This document shows, one piece after another, positions 1-9,166 of a stretch of 64,000 nt of DNA; within the stretch, counting starts at the first letter, position 1; every line of letters starts with the position of its first letter. The stretch lies in the NCBI GenBank assembly GCA_016292045.1, contig JAEEZX010000073.1:45609-109608 (forward strand), written 5' to 3'. This stretch comes from Bacteroidaceae bacterium. GTDB lineage: Bacteria; Bacteroidota; Bacteroidia; Bacteroidales; Bacteroidaceae. Below the pieces are notes generated by a model. It was not told where the DNA came from. It did not search any database and saw only the letters and a list, made by a program, of their open reading frames with translations. The position numbers were made by a program, and so were the translations under genes.

Positions 1-54
1 CAATCGAATCGTTAGTATCGGAATAGAATCAGAATAAAAAGTAGAAAACCGGAC

Positions 55-1038
55 ATGGAATCCATAATTGAGAGAATACCGACAGAACTTATCCTTGCTG
101 AGCTTACACCAGAGAAAAAGATTAGGGATACGAATAAGGCAGGCAATGAAATCTACGTAGTGACGTGGCAGAATGCCCCTAATACTATGCGTGAAATCGG
201 ACGTTTGCGTGAAATTGCGTTTCGTGCCTATGGAGGGGGAAGTGGTAAGGCTGTGGATTTGGATGATTTTGACACGATGGATAAACCCTACAAGAATCTT
301 ATCGTGTGGAATCCTGAGGCGCAGGAGATAATCGGCGGCTATCGTTATATGATGGGCAACCAAACACCGTTGGACGATGAAGGTCAACCGATTCTTGCAA
401 CTAGTCACATGTTCCGTTTCTCGGAGGATTTTGTGAAGAACTATTTGCCCTGGACAATAGAATTGGGACGTTCTTTCGTCACGCTGGAGTATCAGAGTAC
501 GAGAATGGGTACAAAATCACTGTTTGCCCTTGACAATCTGTGGGACGGACTGGGTGCTATTGTCGTTATGGAGCCGTCGGTAAAGTATTGTTTCGGTAAA
601 TTTACGATGTATCCCAGCTATAATCGTACGGCTCGTGATCTTATACTCTATTTCCTGAGGAAACATTTCCGGGATGAAGATCATCTGGTGTGGCCAAAAG
701 TGCCTCTTCAAGTGGATATTGACGAGGAAAAGATGAAAGGAATCTTTGCAGAAGAAGACTTCAAGAAAGACTATCGCATACTGAACCGTGAGGTGCACAA
801 TTGCGGAGTGGCAATACCACCGCTGGTGAATGCATATATGGGACTTTCACCCACAATGAGGTTCTTTGAAACAGCTATCAACGATGAATTCGGAGATGTG
901 GAGGAAAGTGGCATACTGATAGCTTTGGATGAGATATGGCCGGAGAAGAGAATGCGACATGTTGACAGTTTTGCGGCTGAGCATCCGGAATATGCTAATG
1001 CGGCAACAGCAGAAAACCGAATTTTCTACAAAGTATGA
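55..1038 (+). CDS. glsB: GNAT-fold N-acyltransferase, GlsB-like (glycine lipid synthesis)
   Basis: This 327-residue protein resembles the hemolysin/OlsB-like acyltransferases of Bacteroidetes. There GlsB adds a 3-hydroxy fatty acid to the amino group of glycine, the first step of glycine (serine-glycine) lipid synthesis. The N-terminal half carries the GNAT-like core (REIAFRAYGGG near residue 60, then a GGYRY strand near residue 100). No signal peptide or membrane helix is seen, so it is likely cytoplasmic or membrane-peripheral. The partner O-acyltransferase GlsA, normally adjacent, would lie outside the window. The stop overlaps the next start by 4 bp, so it is translationally coupled to dgt. 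The family is recognised from memory of the sequence pattern; the exact acyl acceptor is inferred. Confidence 0.75.
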   Translation: MESIIERIPTELILAELTPEKKIRDTNKAGNEIYVVTWQNAPNTMREIGRLREIAFRAYGGGSGKAVDLDDFDTMDKPYKNLIVWNPEAQEIIGGYRYMMGNQTPLDDEGQPILATSHMFRFSEDFVKNYLPWTIELGRSFVTLEYQSTRMGTKSLFALDNLWDGLGAIVVMEPSVKYCFGKFTMYPSYNRTARDLILYFLRKHFRDEDHLVWPKVPLQVDIDEEKMKGIFAEEDFKKDYRILNREVHNCGVAIPPLVNAYMGLSPTMRFFETAINDEFGDVEESGILIALDEIWPEKRMRHVDSFAAEHPEYANAATAENRIFYKV

Positions 1039-2387
1039 ATTGGGAGCAACTGTTGAGTAATAAACGGTTTGGTCAGGAAAACCAACCGCACAGCAAGGAC
1101 GATAGGACGGAGTTTCAACGGGATTATGACCGTTTGATATTCTCTGCGCCATTCCGTCGTCTGCAGAATAAGACTCAGGTGTTTCCTTTGCCGGGAAGTA
1201 TCTTTGTGCACAACCGTCTGACCCATTCACTGGAAGTGTCAAGTGTGGGACGCTCTTTGGGTAATGATGCAAGCAGAGCTCTGGTGGATAAACACCCCAA
1301 ATTGCGCGAGACACATTTTACGGAATTGGGCAATATCGTTTCTGCCGCGTGCCTGGCTCACGATTTGGGAAATCCCCCATTTGGACATAGCGGAGAAAAT
1401 GCGATAGCTACCTACTTCAGCGAAGGTGCCGGTCAGAAACTGAGGAACTATGTGTGTCCTATAACAGGAGACGGACTTACGGAAGCACAATGGAATGATA
1501 TTACCCGTTTTGAGGGAAATGCCAATGCGTTTCGACTTCTTACCCATCACTTTCAGGGACGAAGAGAGGGCGGTTTCGTGATGACATACAGTACCCTTGC
1601 CTCAATCGTGAAATATCCGTACACGAGTGGACATGAAGGGAAAAAAGGAAAGTTCGGATTCTTTAGGGCGGAAGAAGAGAGTTATCTCCGTATCGCTCGT
1701 GAATTGGGAATAAAGCAACTTCCGGCAGAAGAGGGTGAGCTGAGTTTTGTACGCTATCCGCTGGTGTTTCTTGTGGAGGCTGCGGATGATATCTGTTATG
1801 AAATCATGGACATCGAAGATGCCCACAAACTCAAGATATTGACTACAGAGGAAACAACGGATCTGCTCCTGTCTTATTTCCCCAAAGAGCAGCAAGAGCA
1901 TATCAAAATGAGGATGAGTACACTCGATGATGCAAATGAAAGAGTCGTCTATTTGCGTTCGTGTGTTATAAATTGTCTGGAAAACGAATGCGTCCGTGTT
2001 TTCGTGGATCATGAGGAGGAAATTCTGGAAGGCGAGTTTGAGGGACCGCTTATAAATTATATCAGCGACATTCCCAAGGAGGCATATAAGGCTTGTGAGA
2101 AGGTGTCGTATGGGCGGATATATCACAGCAAAGATGTTGTCGACATAGAGATTGCCGGCTACAAGGTCATAAGTACTCTTATGGATTTGATGGTGGAAGC
2201 AGTAACACATCCGGATAGACAATACTCAAAATTGTTGCTAAACCGTGTGAGTCGTCAGTACGAGATGAATGCCCCCACTTTGTATGGAAGACTTCTTGCT
2301 GTGCTTGACTACATCAGTGGAATGACGGATGTATATGCCATTGATGTATATAGAAAAATAAACGGAATGAAGATACCTATGCTATGA
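1035..2387 (+). CDS. dgt: Deoxyguanosinetriphosphate triphosphohydrolase (dGTPase, HD superfamily)
   Basis: This 450-residue protein hydrolyses dGTP (and probably other dNTPs) to the nucleoside and tripolyphosphate, controlling the dNTP pool. Visible HD-domain metal ligands are the first His in [14 protein letters not shown] (about residue 62) and the His-Asp pair in [16 protein letters not shown] (about residues 111-126). The N-terminal [13 protein letters not shown] is typical of bacterial Dgt. Length is normal for the family. It overlaps the upstream gene and dut by 4 bp each (ATGA-type junctions), so two nucleotide-pool enzymes are coupled. The start ATGAATTGGGAG fits this coupling. Confidence 0.95.
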   Translation: MNWEQLLSNKRFGQENQPHSKDDRTEFQRDYDRLIFSAPFRRLQNKTQVFPLPGSIFVHNRLTHSLEVSSVGRSLGNDASRALVDKHPKLRETHFTELGNIVSAACLAHDLGNPPFGHSGENAIATYFSEGAGQKLRNYVCPITGDGLTEAQWNDITRFEGNANAFRLLTHHFQGRREGGFVMTYSTLASIVKYPYTSGHEGKKGKFGFFRAEEESYLRIARELGIKQLPAEEGELSFVRYPLVFLVEAADDICYEIMDIEDAHKLKILTTEETTDLLLSYFPKEQQEHIKMRMSTLDDANERVVYLRSCVINCLENECVRVFVDHEEEILEGEFEGPLINYISDIPKEAYKACEKVSYGRIYHSKDVVDIEIAGYKVISTLMDLMVEAVTHPDRQYSKLLLNRVSRQYEMNAPTLYGRLLAVLDYISGMTDVYAIDVYRKINGMKIPML

Positions 2388-2818
2388 AGATAGAAATAAT
2401 AAACGAAAGTCATCATCCTTTACCCAAATATGCAACACCTTTAAGTGCTGGTATGGATTTGCGTGCGAACCTGGAGACTCCGGTGATATTGCATCCTTTT
2501 GAAAGGAAACTTATACCTACAGGATTGAGAATGGCCTTACCGGAGGGATATGAGGCACAGGTGAGACCGCGCAGCGGTTTGGCTTTAAAGAAGGGTGTTA
2601 CGGTGTTGAATACTCCAGGTACGATAGATGCCGACTACAGGGGAGAGGTGTGTGTGATATTAATAAATCTCTCTACAGAGGATTTTGTCGTTGAAGATGG
2701 AGAACGTATCGCGCAAATGGTTATTGCGCGACATGAACAGCCGGAACTCATTGAGGTGGAGGAACTCAGCGAAACGGAACGTGGCGAAGGAGGGTTCGGA
2801 CACAGCGGAGTTAAGTAG
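2384..2818 (+). CDS. dut: dUTP diphosphatase (dUTPase)
   Basis: At 144 residues this is a trimeric-type dUTPase that converts dUTP to dUMP and pyrophosphate, limiting uracil misincorporation and feeding dTMP synthesis. The five family motifs are visible in order: AGMDLRA (near residue 24), [11 protein letters not shown] (near 66), [11 protein letters not shown] (near 83), GERIAQMVI (near 106) and the C-terminal glycine-rich [10 protein letters not shown]. It overlaps dgt by 4 bp. The following TPR gene begins 16 bp after the stop. Confidence 0.97.
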   Translation: MKIEIINESHHPLPKYATPLSAGMDLRANLETPVILHPFERKLIPTGLRMALPEGYEAQVRPRSGLALKKGVTVLNTPGTIDADYRGEVCVILINLSTEDFVVEDGERIAQMVIARHEQPELIEVEELSETERGEGGFGHSGVK

Positions 2819-2834
2819 TGCAAAAAAGAACAAG

Positions 2835-4334
2835 GTGAAAAGATTTCTAGTTATATTGGCTGTTCTGCCACAGTTTGCTGTGGCTGATATTCGTTACGAT
2901 TTTTTATTTCAGGAGGCGACGAGCAGGAGATTGTCTGGACATATTGATGAGGCAATGGCGCTTTACGGACATTGTCTAAAATTGGATTCAAAGCGTCCGG
3001 AAGCCTTGTTTGAGATGGGACGCCTGCAACTGGCACTGAGAGCTGATAGTATTGCAATCGAAATGATGAAGAAGGCGGCTGATACAGATTCCCTCAATGC
3101 GAACTATCAGGAAAATGTGGCAGCGGTGATGATACAGCGACATATGGATGATGACGCTGTTGTATATTTGGAGAGGCTTGTCCGCTTGCAGCCCAAGCGT
3201 TCTGAGGTGCAAATGCAGCTTGTTGACTATTATAGGCGCAGTGGTGAAATAGAAAAGGCACTGCAGGGCCTGGAAGCGATAGAAAAGCGTGAGGGCAGAA
3301 CTCTTGTCACAACGAATGAGAAGTTTGAACTCTATATGGAACAAGGAGATAGCGCAAAAGCTTTTCGGGAGTATGAATCTTTATGCGACGAGACTCCTTA
3401 TGATGTGGCGGCGAAGATACAATACGGGAGATTATGCCAATATTACGGTGATACGTTAAGGGCCCGGATACTTTTTGATGAAGCACGCAAAGTTGGGCCG
3501 GAGGAGACGGAATTAATGCTTCTTCGTAGTGATGCGGTGTCACTTTTGCAACGTGAAGCTCCGGAAGAGGAGATAATAAGTGTATTTAACAAAATACTCG
3601 CTCTACAGCCGGATGATGAAATGGTGATGGGCTATCTAATGGAGTATTATGGGAAAAAGGAGGATTATGAGCATCTTGAAGAACTATGCCGCAGGGGAAT
3701 GAATCTTTTTCCGGAGAACTTAGGATACGCTTATTTTTTGGGCATTACTCTAATGCAGCAAAAGAAGATGGCGGAGGCAATAGAGGTTTTTGAAAGGGGG
3801 TTGGAGAAAAGGGGTGAAGATATGAAACCGTCTTTGATTAGTGAAGTGTGGGGACTGAAAGGCGACGCTTGTCACGAAGTGGGTAGAAGCGAAGACGCGT
3901 TTTTGGCATACGATTCGGCCCTGGTATATAATAAGGGTAATATCACTTATCTCAATAATTATGCCTATTATCTTTCTCTTAGAGGCGAGCGGCTGGATGA
4001 GGCAGAAAAGATGTCAAGACTCACGATAAAGGCAGAACCTAATAATCCGATATATCTTGACACATATGCTTGGATTTTGTTCATTAAAAAGGAATATCTT
4101 GAGGCAAAGGATGTTATGAACAAGGTGGTGCCACCGGATAGTACCGATGAGGCTTTGCTGGAGAACAGATACTGTATGAGCAATGTTTTGGAGCATGCGG
4201 GTGATATAGCTTGGAATGTGGGAAAAAAAGAGGAGGCTGTACGTTTCTGGCGTTTGGCAATGGAGAGAAATGACGGTACGGCTACAATATTATTATCACG
4301 AAAACTAAAAAATAAGAAATATTATGCGAAGTAG
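2835..4334 (+). CDS. Tetratricopeptide-repeat periplasmic protein
   Basis: The protein is built of helical TPR units along most of its length (about residues 20-490), for example AMALYGHCLKLDSKRPEALFE and later AFLAYDSALVYNKGNITYLNNYAYYLS. The start chosen is GTG at 2835, because it gives a short signal peptide (VKRFLVILAVLPQFAVADI). The frame is open further upstream into dut, but that would bury the signal peptide. The result is 499 residues. It sits in the conserved dut-TPR-DUF4292-EnvC order of Bacteroidetes and overlaps the next gene by 11 bp. The role is unproven; TPR proteins usually scaffold complexes, here probably in cell-wall or outer-membrane assembly by context. Confidence 0.8.
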   Translation: MKRFLVILAVLPQFAVADIRYDFLFQEATSRRLSGHIDEAMALYGHCLKLDSKRPEALFEMGRLQLALRADSIAIEMMKKAADTDSLNANYQENVAAVMIQRHMDDDAVVYLERLVRLQPKRSEVQMQLVDYYRRSGEIEKALQGLEAIEKREGRTLVTTNEKFELYMEQGDSAKAFREYESLCDETPYDVAAKIQYGRLCQYYGDTLRARILFDEARKVGPEETELMLLRSDAVSLLQREAPEEEIISVFNKILALQPDDEMVMGYLMEYYGKKEDYEHLEELCRRGMNLFPENLGYAYFLGITLMQQKKMAEAIEVFERGLEKRGEDMKPSLISEVWGLKGDACHEVGRSEDAFLAYDSALVYNKGNITYLNNYAYYLSLRGERLDEAEKMSRLTIKAEPNNPIYLDTYAWILFIKKEYLEAKDVMNKVVPPDSTDEALLENRYCMSNVLEHAGDIAWNVGKKEEAVRFWRLAMERNDGTATILLSRKLKNKKYYAK

Positions 4335-4923
4335 AATCTTATACATTCTGATAATCATTGCCGTGCTGAGTTCGTGCCGTTCCCAAAAGTCCGTTGTGGC
4401 AACGACACAGGATAAAGCGGTGAAGACGGAGGTGCTTCCCGTGTGGCAAACTGGTGATATTGCTACGACAACGGGACGCGTGACAATGACATACAACGGA
4501 CGGCGTGCAACACTAGATGCTCATGTTCGCTTAAAGAGAGACGATGTTGTGCAGGTGCAGTTCTCGTACAGTTTTATTATCACTATTCAGGTGGGCACAA
4601 TGGAACTGACCAAAGATGAGTTTATGTTCTTGAACCGTATTCACAAACAGTACACGAGGGCACCATACGCAGAGGCGGACGGTTTCCTGAACAGGGATAT
4701 TAACTTTGAAAATGTACAGAGTATGTTCTGGGGAGACGGCGAAGGACAGAAACCCTCGCAACTGCAGTTGGCTTTGCCGGTATCGGGAAAGCTTCTTAAG
4801 GCTAATTTCGTCTTTGACGAGTGGGGAAAGGATGATAGTTGGCAGACAAGAACTCCGTTCAATGAACAGAGATTTGACAAGGTGTCTTTGGAGCAGTTGA
4901 TACAAACTATAATAAATATGTAA
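4324..4923 (+). CDS. DUF4292 family lipoprotein
   Basis: A 199-residue lipoprotein whose signal sequence ends in a lipobox LSSC with the lipidated cysteine at residue 18. The rest matches the DUF4292 pattern (a LolB/LolA-like antiparallel beta sheet is plausible): strands such as GRVTMTYNGRRATLDAHVRL and VQVQFSYSFIITIQVGTMELTKDEFMFLNR. It lies between the TPR protein and the EnvC-like protein, overlapping the former by 11 bp, with only 4 bp before the next GTG start. The lipobox is seen directly. A lipoprotein-sorting or envelope role is inferred from the fold resemblance and operon. Confidence 0.8.
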   Translation: MRSRILYILIIIAVLSSCRSQKSVVATTQDKAVKTEVLPVWQTGDIATTTGRVTMTYNGRRATLDAHVRLKRDDVVQVQFSYSFIITIQVGTMELTKDEFMFLNRIHKQYTRAPYAEADGFLNRDINFENVQSMFWGDGEGQKPSQLQLALPVSGKLLKANFVFDEWGKDDSWQTRTPFNEQRFDKVSLEQLIQTIINM

Positions 4924-4927
4924 TAAG

Positions 4928-6202
4928 GTGTACAGGGTTATTGCCATAATATTACTGTTGATAAGCGTATCGCTTTGTGCTCAGAACTCCAAAAAAGTTC
5001 AGAAGCTCAAGGCGCAACAGACGCAGTTGGAAAAAAACATCAAGAGCAAGCAGCGTGAGATAGAGACGACTCAAAAAGAAGTTAAAAAAGGTGAGGCACG
5101 CATTCATCACATTGGCTTACAATTGGAGGACCGTATTCGTCACATTCATTCTTTGGAGGAAGAGCTGGAGAAGTTAAGTAACGAGATAGAGCGGATAAAG
5201 GACAGTATCAATTCGTTGCAGATTCAGTTGGATGAAAAGAAAGCGCGTTTTTCCCGCGCGGTGAGAATGACGAGGCTTTATCCTAAAGTAAAGAGTCCTT
5301 TGCTGTTTGTGCTTTCAGCTAAGAATGTCACTCAAATGTATCGGCGCTTGCGCTATACACATGAATATGCCAGTTATCAATACACTCTAGGACGGCAAAT
5401 ACAGTCCAAGCAGGCAGAATTGGAGGTGTTGAGAAATCGTCTTGTAGACAAGCGAACTCAAATGCATGGTGTAATGAGCGAACTTGTTGCTGAACGTAAA
5501 AAGTTGGCCCAAGAGCAGCTTACAAAGCAAAAGGAGGTGAAAAACCTTCGTAAGAAAGAAAAGGATCTTGCCATAGAGGTAGACAAAAGAAAAAAGGAAC
5601 TCGCAGCATTAAATAAGAAGATAGATGATCTTATTGCATATGAAATAGAACAGGCGCGCAAGAGAGCTGCAGAGCAGGCGGCGAAACAGGCTGCTAAGTC
5701 CCGTGGTACCGCAACTCAAAAGAGTTCATCGTCGTCATCAACCTCAAGTAGTAAAAGCAGTAACTGGCTTACACCGGAGGAACGAAAGCTTTCAGGAAAC
5801 TTTGAAGCGAATAGGGGACGCCTGCCGGTTCCCTTGACAGGTCAATACCGCATAGCAGCCCACTTCGGGCAATATCGTGTGGAAGGTTTGAGTCATGTCA
5901 CTTTGGATAATAAAGGTGTGAACTATGCCGGCAAACAAGGTGCTCGGGCGCGCAGTGTATTTGATGGTGTGGTGACGGCAGTATTTGCGTTTGGAGGCAC
6001 CAAGAATGTACTCGTCCGTCATGGCTCCTACATATCTGTGTATTGTAATCTGTCATCGGTGATAGTGGCTAAAGGCCAAAAGGTGAAGACATGCGATATT
6101 CTCGGTACTCCGGCTACCGATGATAACGGGAATACATTGCTACATTTCCAACTAAGAAAAGAAACGGCGAAACTTAATCCAGAATTATGGATTGGTAGGT
6201 AG
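4928..6202 (+). CDS. EnvC-like murein hydrolase activator (degenerate M23/LytM domain)
   Basis: The protein has 424 residues with a GTG start, a signal peptide (residues 1-18), a long coiled coil (about 20-260, rich in K, E and Q) and a Ser-rich linker near 265-275. A C-terminal LytM domain spans about 300-424. The LytM domain lacks standard zinc ligands: the usual H..GxD segment reads DNKGVNYAG and the usual HxH reads LHFQL. This is the pattern of EnvC/NlpD-type factors that activate amidases rather than cut peptidoglycan themselves. It closes the dgt-dut operon. Its last 29 bp overlap the 3' end of the opposite-strand deacylase. Confidence 0.88.
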   Translation: MYRVIAIILLLISVSLCAQNSKKVQKLKAQQTQLEKNIKSKQREIETTQKEVKKGEARIHHIGLQLEDRIRHIHSLEEELEKLSNEIERIKDSINSLQIQLDEKKARFSRAVRMTRLYPKVKSPLLFVLSAKNVTQMYRRLRYTHEYASYQYTLGRQIQSKQAELEVLRNRLVDKRTQMHGVMSELVAERKKLAQEQLTKQKEVKNLRKKEKDLAIEVDKRKKELAALNKKIDDLIAYEIEQARKRAAEQAAKQAAKSRGTATQKSSSSSSTSSSKSSNWLTPEERKLSGNFEANRGRLPVPLTGQYRIAAHFGQYRVEGLSHVTLDNKGVNYAGKQGARARSVFDGVVTAVFAFGGTKNVLVRHGSYISVYCNLSSVIVAKGQKVKTCDILGTPATDDNGNTLLHFQLRKETAKLNPELWIGR

Positions 6203-7202
6203 CGATGGCATCTTCAATCTCGGATAGTCGAATGAATTCATCTGCTGTGTGAGAGCGGGAACTATCACCAGGGCCTATCTTTAATGAGGGGAAGCGCATT
6301 AGAGCCTGATCGGAAAGTGTCGGTGAACCGAAAGGTTTTTTACCCATGTTAATCAGTTTCTGGACAATGGGATTACTCTTATCAATATATGACGATGAGA
6401 GCCTGAAACTGCGTGCTTTGGCTGTGCCCTTGATGCTCGATGAAATGAGGTTAAATAGCGTCTCATTATCATAGAGCTCATTGGAGCGGATGTCAACGGT
6501 GAATGTACACTCGTCTGGTATAACATTGTGTTGTGTGCCTGCGTGAATAATGGTCGTGGTCATCTTCACGGGACCCAAAAGCGGTGAAGAATTCAGAGTA
6601 TTTGGTAAAGAATGTATTGTTTTAATATCTTCAATAGCCAAATCAATGGCATTGATACCCTCATTGCGGGCAGCATGTCCGGCACGTCCGTGGGCGGTGA
6701 CATCTACCACCATAAGTCCCTTTTCTGCAATGGCTGGCTGCATACCTGTAGGTTCTCCTATTATCGCCATGTCAATTGGGGGTAAGATAGGTAGTACACT
6801 TTCCACTCCGCCTTTTCCGCTTACTTCTTCTTCTGCGGAGAGGAGTAGGATAATGGTGTAGGGGAGTGTCCTTTTGGTGCATAAAATAAATGTCTCAAGA
6901 AGGCTCACTAACGAAGCTCCGTCATCATTGCTGCCAAGTCCGTAGAGGTAGTCGCCTTCTATTGTGGCTTTGTGTGGATCTCGCGTCCATGCACTGACAG
7001 GATGTACCGTGTCAATGTGGGCATTCAATAATATTGTGGGCCCGACATTCGATGGATGTATGCTCCACAGGTTATTGCCGTGACGTTGGACTTGAAGTCC
7101 GTGCTCCTTCATATAAGTTTCCACAATATCGGCAGCAACGGTCTCCTCCCGTGAGTATCGGGGGGTTTCAATGAGACGGCAGAGTAGTTCTATATAGGTC
7201 AT
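6174..7202 (-). CDS. argE: M20 family deacylase (ArgE/DapE type, N-acyl-ornithine deacetylase-like)
   Basis: A 342-residue M20 zinc amidohydrolase. Visible are the metal site NAHIDTV (about residue 67), the bridging GSNDDGASLVSL (about residue 95), the catalytic base in LLSAEEEVSGKGG (about 122) and a dimerisation domain starting near DVTAHGRAGHAAR. In Bacteroidetes such enzymes deacylate N-acetyl- or N-succinyl-ornithine in arginine synthesis, but substrate cannot be read from sequence. The start at 7202 (MTYIELLC) is preferred over an in-frame ATG at 7241, because a TACTTTTG -7 box at 7228-7221 lies between them. The 3' end overlaps the EnvC-like gene by 29 bp, convergently. Confidence 0.85.
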   Translation of the reverse strand: MTYIELLCRLIETPRYSREETVAADIVETYMKEHGLQVQRHGNNLWSIHPSNVGPTILLNAHIDTVHPVSAWTRDPHKATIEGDYLYGLGSNDDGASLVSLLETFILCTKRTLPYTIILLLSAEEEVSGKGGVESVLPILPPIDMAIIGEPTGMQPAIAEKGLMVVDVTAHGRAGHAARNEGINAIDLAIEDIKTIHSLPNTLNSSPLLGPVKMTTTIIHAGTQHNVIPDECTFTVDIRSNELYDNETLFNLISSSIKGTAKARSFRLSSSYIDKSNPIVQKLINMGKKPFGSPTLSDQALMRFPSLKIGPGDSSRSHTADEFIRLSEIEDAIATYQSIILD

Positions 7203-7220
7203 TTCTGTATGATTTCTATG

Positions 7221-7228
7221 CAAAAGTA
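7221..7228 (-). promoter_or_regulatory. Promoter -7 box for the M20 deacylase gene
   Basis: On the minus strand this reads TACTTTTG, matching the Bacteroidetes TAnnTTTG box, about 20 bp upstream of the ATG at 7202. It supports the shorter start. Confidence 0.6.
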
Positions 7229-7266
7229 AGAAAAAGTTCATTGTTCAAGCCCCAATGTGTCATCTT

Positions 7267-7300
7267 TTTGTGTAAAAATCACCTTTTTTTTGTATATTTG
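7267..7300 (+). promoter_or_regulatory. Bacteroidetes-type promoter for the acyl-CoA ligase
   Basis: A TTTG at 7267-7270 and the -7 box TATATTTG at 7293-7300, 22 bp apart, lie 24 bp before the ATG at 7324. Confidence 0.65.
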
Positions 7301-7323
7301 CACCCGAATAAAAGCTTTTACCC

Positions 7324-9135
7324 ATGTATTCTACAAGTCCTCTTTCTACACTTATTCACGACCAGGCAAATAAGTATGGTGAGCGTACAGCGATGATGTA
7401 TCGTGACTATAATGAAAACGTCTGGAAGGATATCTCTTGGAACGAATTCTCTCGCAGAGTAAGACTGGCAAGCAATGCTTTGTTAAAAATGGGAGTTAAA
7501 GTGCAGGAGAATATTGCTGTGTTTAGCCAAAATATGCCAGAATGTTTGGTGACGGATTTTGGAGCATACGGTATTCGCGCCGTGACGATTCCGTTTTATG
7601 CCACATCCAGCGAAATGCAGGTGAAATACATGGTGTCGGATGCTTCCATTCGCTATATCTTTGTGGGGGAGCAATATCAGTATGACACGGCCTTGAGAGT
7701 GCAACAGCTGGCTCCTCAGGTGGAAAAACTCATTTTGATGTCGAAGGACATTGAAAGGGATGAACGTGACCAGACGAGCATTACTTACGAAGACTTTCTG
7801 GCGTTGGGTGAGGGCTTGCCTTTTGCAAAGGAGGTGGAGAAGCGATCGTCTGAACTCCAGATTGATGATTTGGCAAATATCCTGTATACTAGCGGTACGA
7901 CGGGTTTGTCTAAAGGCGTTATGCTGACTCACAGGATGTACAATGCTGCTATTAGAGGCCACAATGGAGCAATAAACCTCTCCGATGCAGATTTAATAAT
8001 GAATTTCCTGCCGTTTACTCATGTTTTTGAGAGAGGCTGGACATATCTGTGTATAGCGGCAGGTGCAACGTTGGCCGTCAATTTGAAACCTCAGGATGTT
8101 TTGAAGAGCATGAAGGAGGTACATCCCACATGTATGTGTGCGGTACCTCGCTTCTGGGAGAAGGTTTACTCCGGTGTAAAGGAGAAGATACGCAATTCAA
8201 GTGCGGTACAGAGACTTCTAATGCACGACGCATTAAAGATAGGACGGGAATACAACGTCACATATCGTTTGAACGGTAAGAAACCGCCATTGGCATTGGA
8301 ATTGAAGTACAGATTCTACGAAAAAACGATAATTTCGTTGCTGTTGCAGAATTTGGGATTGGAGCGCGGTAATTTCTTCCCGACAGCCGGTGCGGCAATT
8401 CCGAAGGAGGTTGAGGAGTTCGTACATTCGGCAGGTATTATGATGATTGCCGGTTATGGATTGACGGAAAGTACTGCCACTGTGTCGTGCGACCGCTGGA
8501 CTCAGAAGATTACAATGGGCAGTGTGGGCCGTGTTTTGGACGGAGTAGAGGTTTCATTTGGTGAGAATAATGAAATTCTTTTGCGTGGTGACACGATAAC
8601 GAAGGGTTATTATCGCAAGGCGGAGGTGACGGAGCGCAGTATTGATAAAGACGGCTGGTTCCACACAGGCGATGCCGGTTATATGAAGGACGGCGAACTG
8701 TATCTTACCGATCGCATAAAAGATCTTTTTAAGACGAGTAACGGTAAGTATATAGCGCCTCAACTTCTTGAAAGTAAATTGTCTGTGGACCGTTACATAG
8801 ATCAAATAGTTATTATTGCTGATCAAAGGAAGTTTGTATCTGCTCTGATTATCCCGGAATATGACATATTGATGGAAGAGGCAAGGATACATCTGGGCAA
8901 GACGTTCTCTTCTCGGGCAGAGATGTGTGCAGATCCGGACATCAATAGAATGATGATGTTCCGTTTGGATACTTTGCAGCAGGAGTTTGCTCACTATGAG
9001 CAAGTGAAACGTATCACTTTGCTCCCCGAGCCGTTCTCTCTTGAGAAGGGTGAGCTGACCAATACGTTGAAGGTGAGAAGGCCTGTGCTGAATGAGAATT
9101 ACAAGGAAATAATAGAAAAGATGTACGAAGAATAA
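7324..9135 (+). CDS. fadD: Long-chain fatty acid-CoA ligase (AMP-forming)
   Basis: A 603-residue member of the ANL superfamily that activates a fatty acid with ATP to the acyl-adenylate and then the CoA thioester. The P-loop signature ILYTSGTTGLSKGVMLTH is at about residues 188-205. The A5 motif GYGLTESTATVS is near 378 and the hinge GWFHTGDAGYMKDGELYLTDRIKDLFKTSNGK is near residue 440. No signal peptide is present. Length is normal for FadD/FACL proteins of Bacteroidales (about 600). It has its own promoter and prfB follows after 31 bp. The family is certain; chain length preference is inferred. Confidence 0.92.
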   Translation: MYSTSPLSTLIHDQANKYGERTAMMYRDYNENVWKDISWNEFSRRVRLASNALLKMGVKVQENIAVFSQNMPECLVTDFGAYGIRAVTIPFYATSSEMQVKYMVSDASIRYIFVGEQYQYDTALRVQQLAPQVEKLILMSKDIERDERDQTSITYEDFLALGEGLPFAKEVEKRSSELQIDDLANILYTSGTTGLSKGVMLTHRMYNAAIRGHNGAINLSDADLIMNFLPFTHVFERGWTYLCIAAGATLAVNLKPQDVLKSMKEVHPTCMCAVPRFWEKVYSGVKEKIRNSSAVQRLLMHDALKIGREYNVTYRLNGKKPPLALELKYRFYEKTIISLLLQNLGLERGNFFPTAGAAIPKEVEEFVHSAGIMMIAGYGLTESTATVSCDRWTQKITMGSVGRVLDGVEVSFGENNEILLRGDTITKGYYRKAEVTERSIDKDGWFHTGDAGYMKDGELYLTDRIKDLFKTSNGKYIAPQLLESKLSVDRYIDQIVIIADQRKFVSALIIPEYDILMEEARIHLGKTFSSRAEMCADPDINRMMMFRLDTLQQEFAHYEQVKRITLLPEPFSLEKGELTNTLKVRRPVLNENYKEIIEKMYEE

Positions 9136-9166
9136 TCTTCGTTGGGAATAAGGTTGAGGTAAAAAG

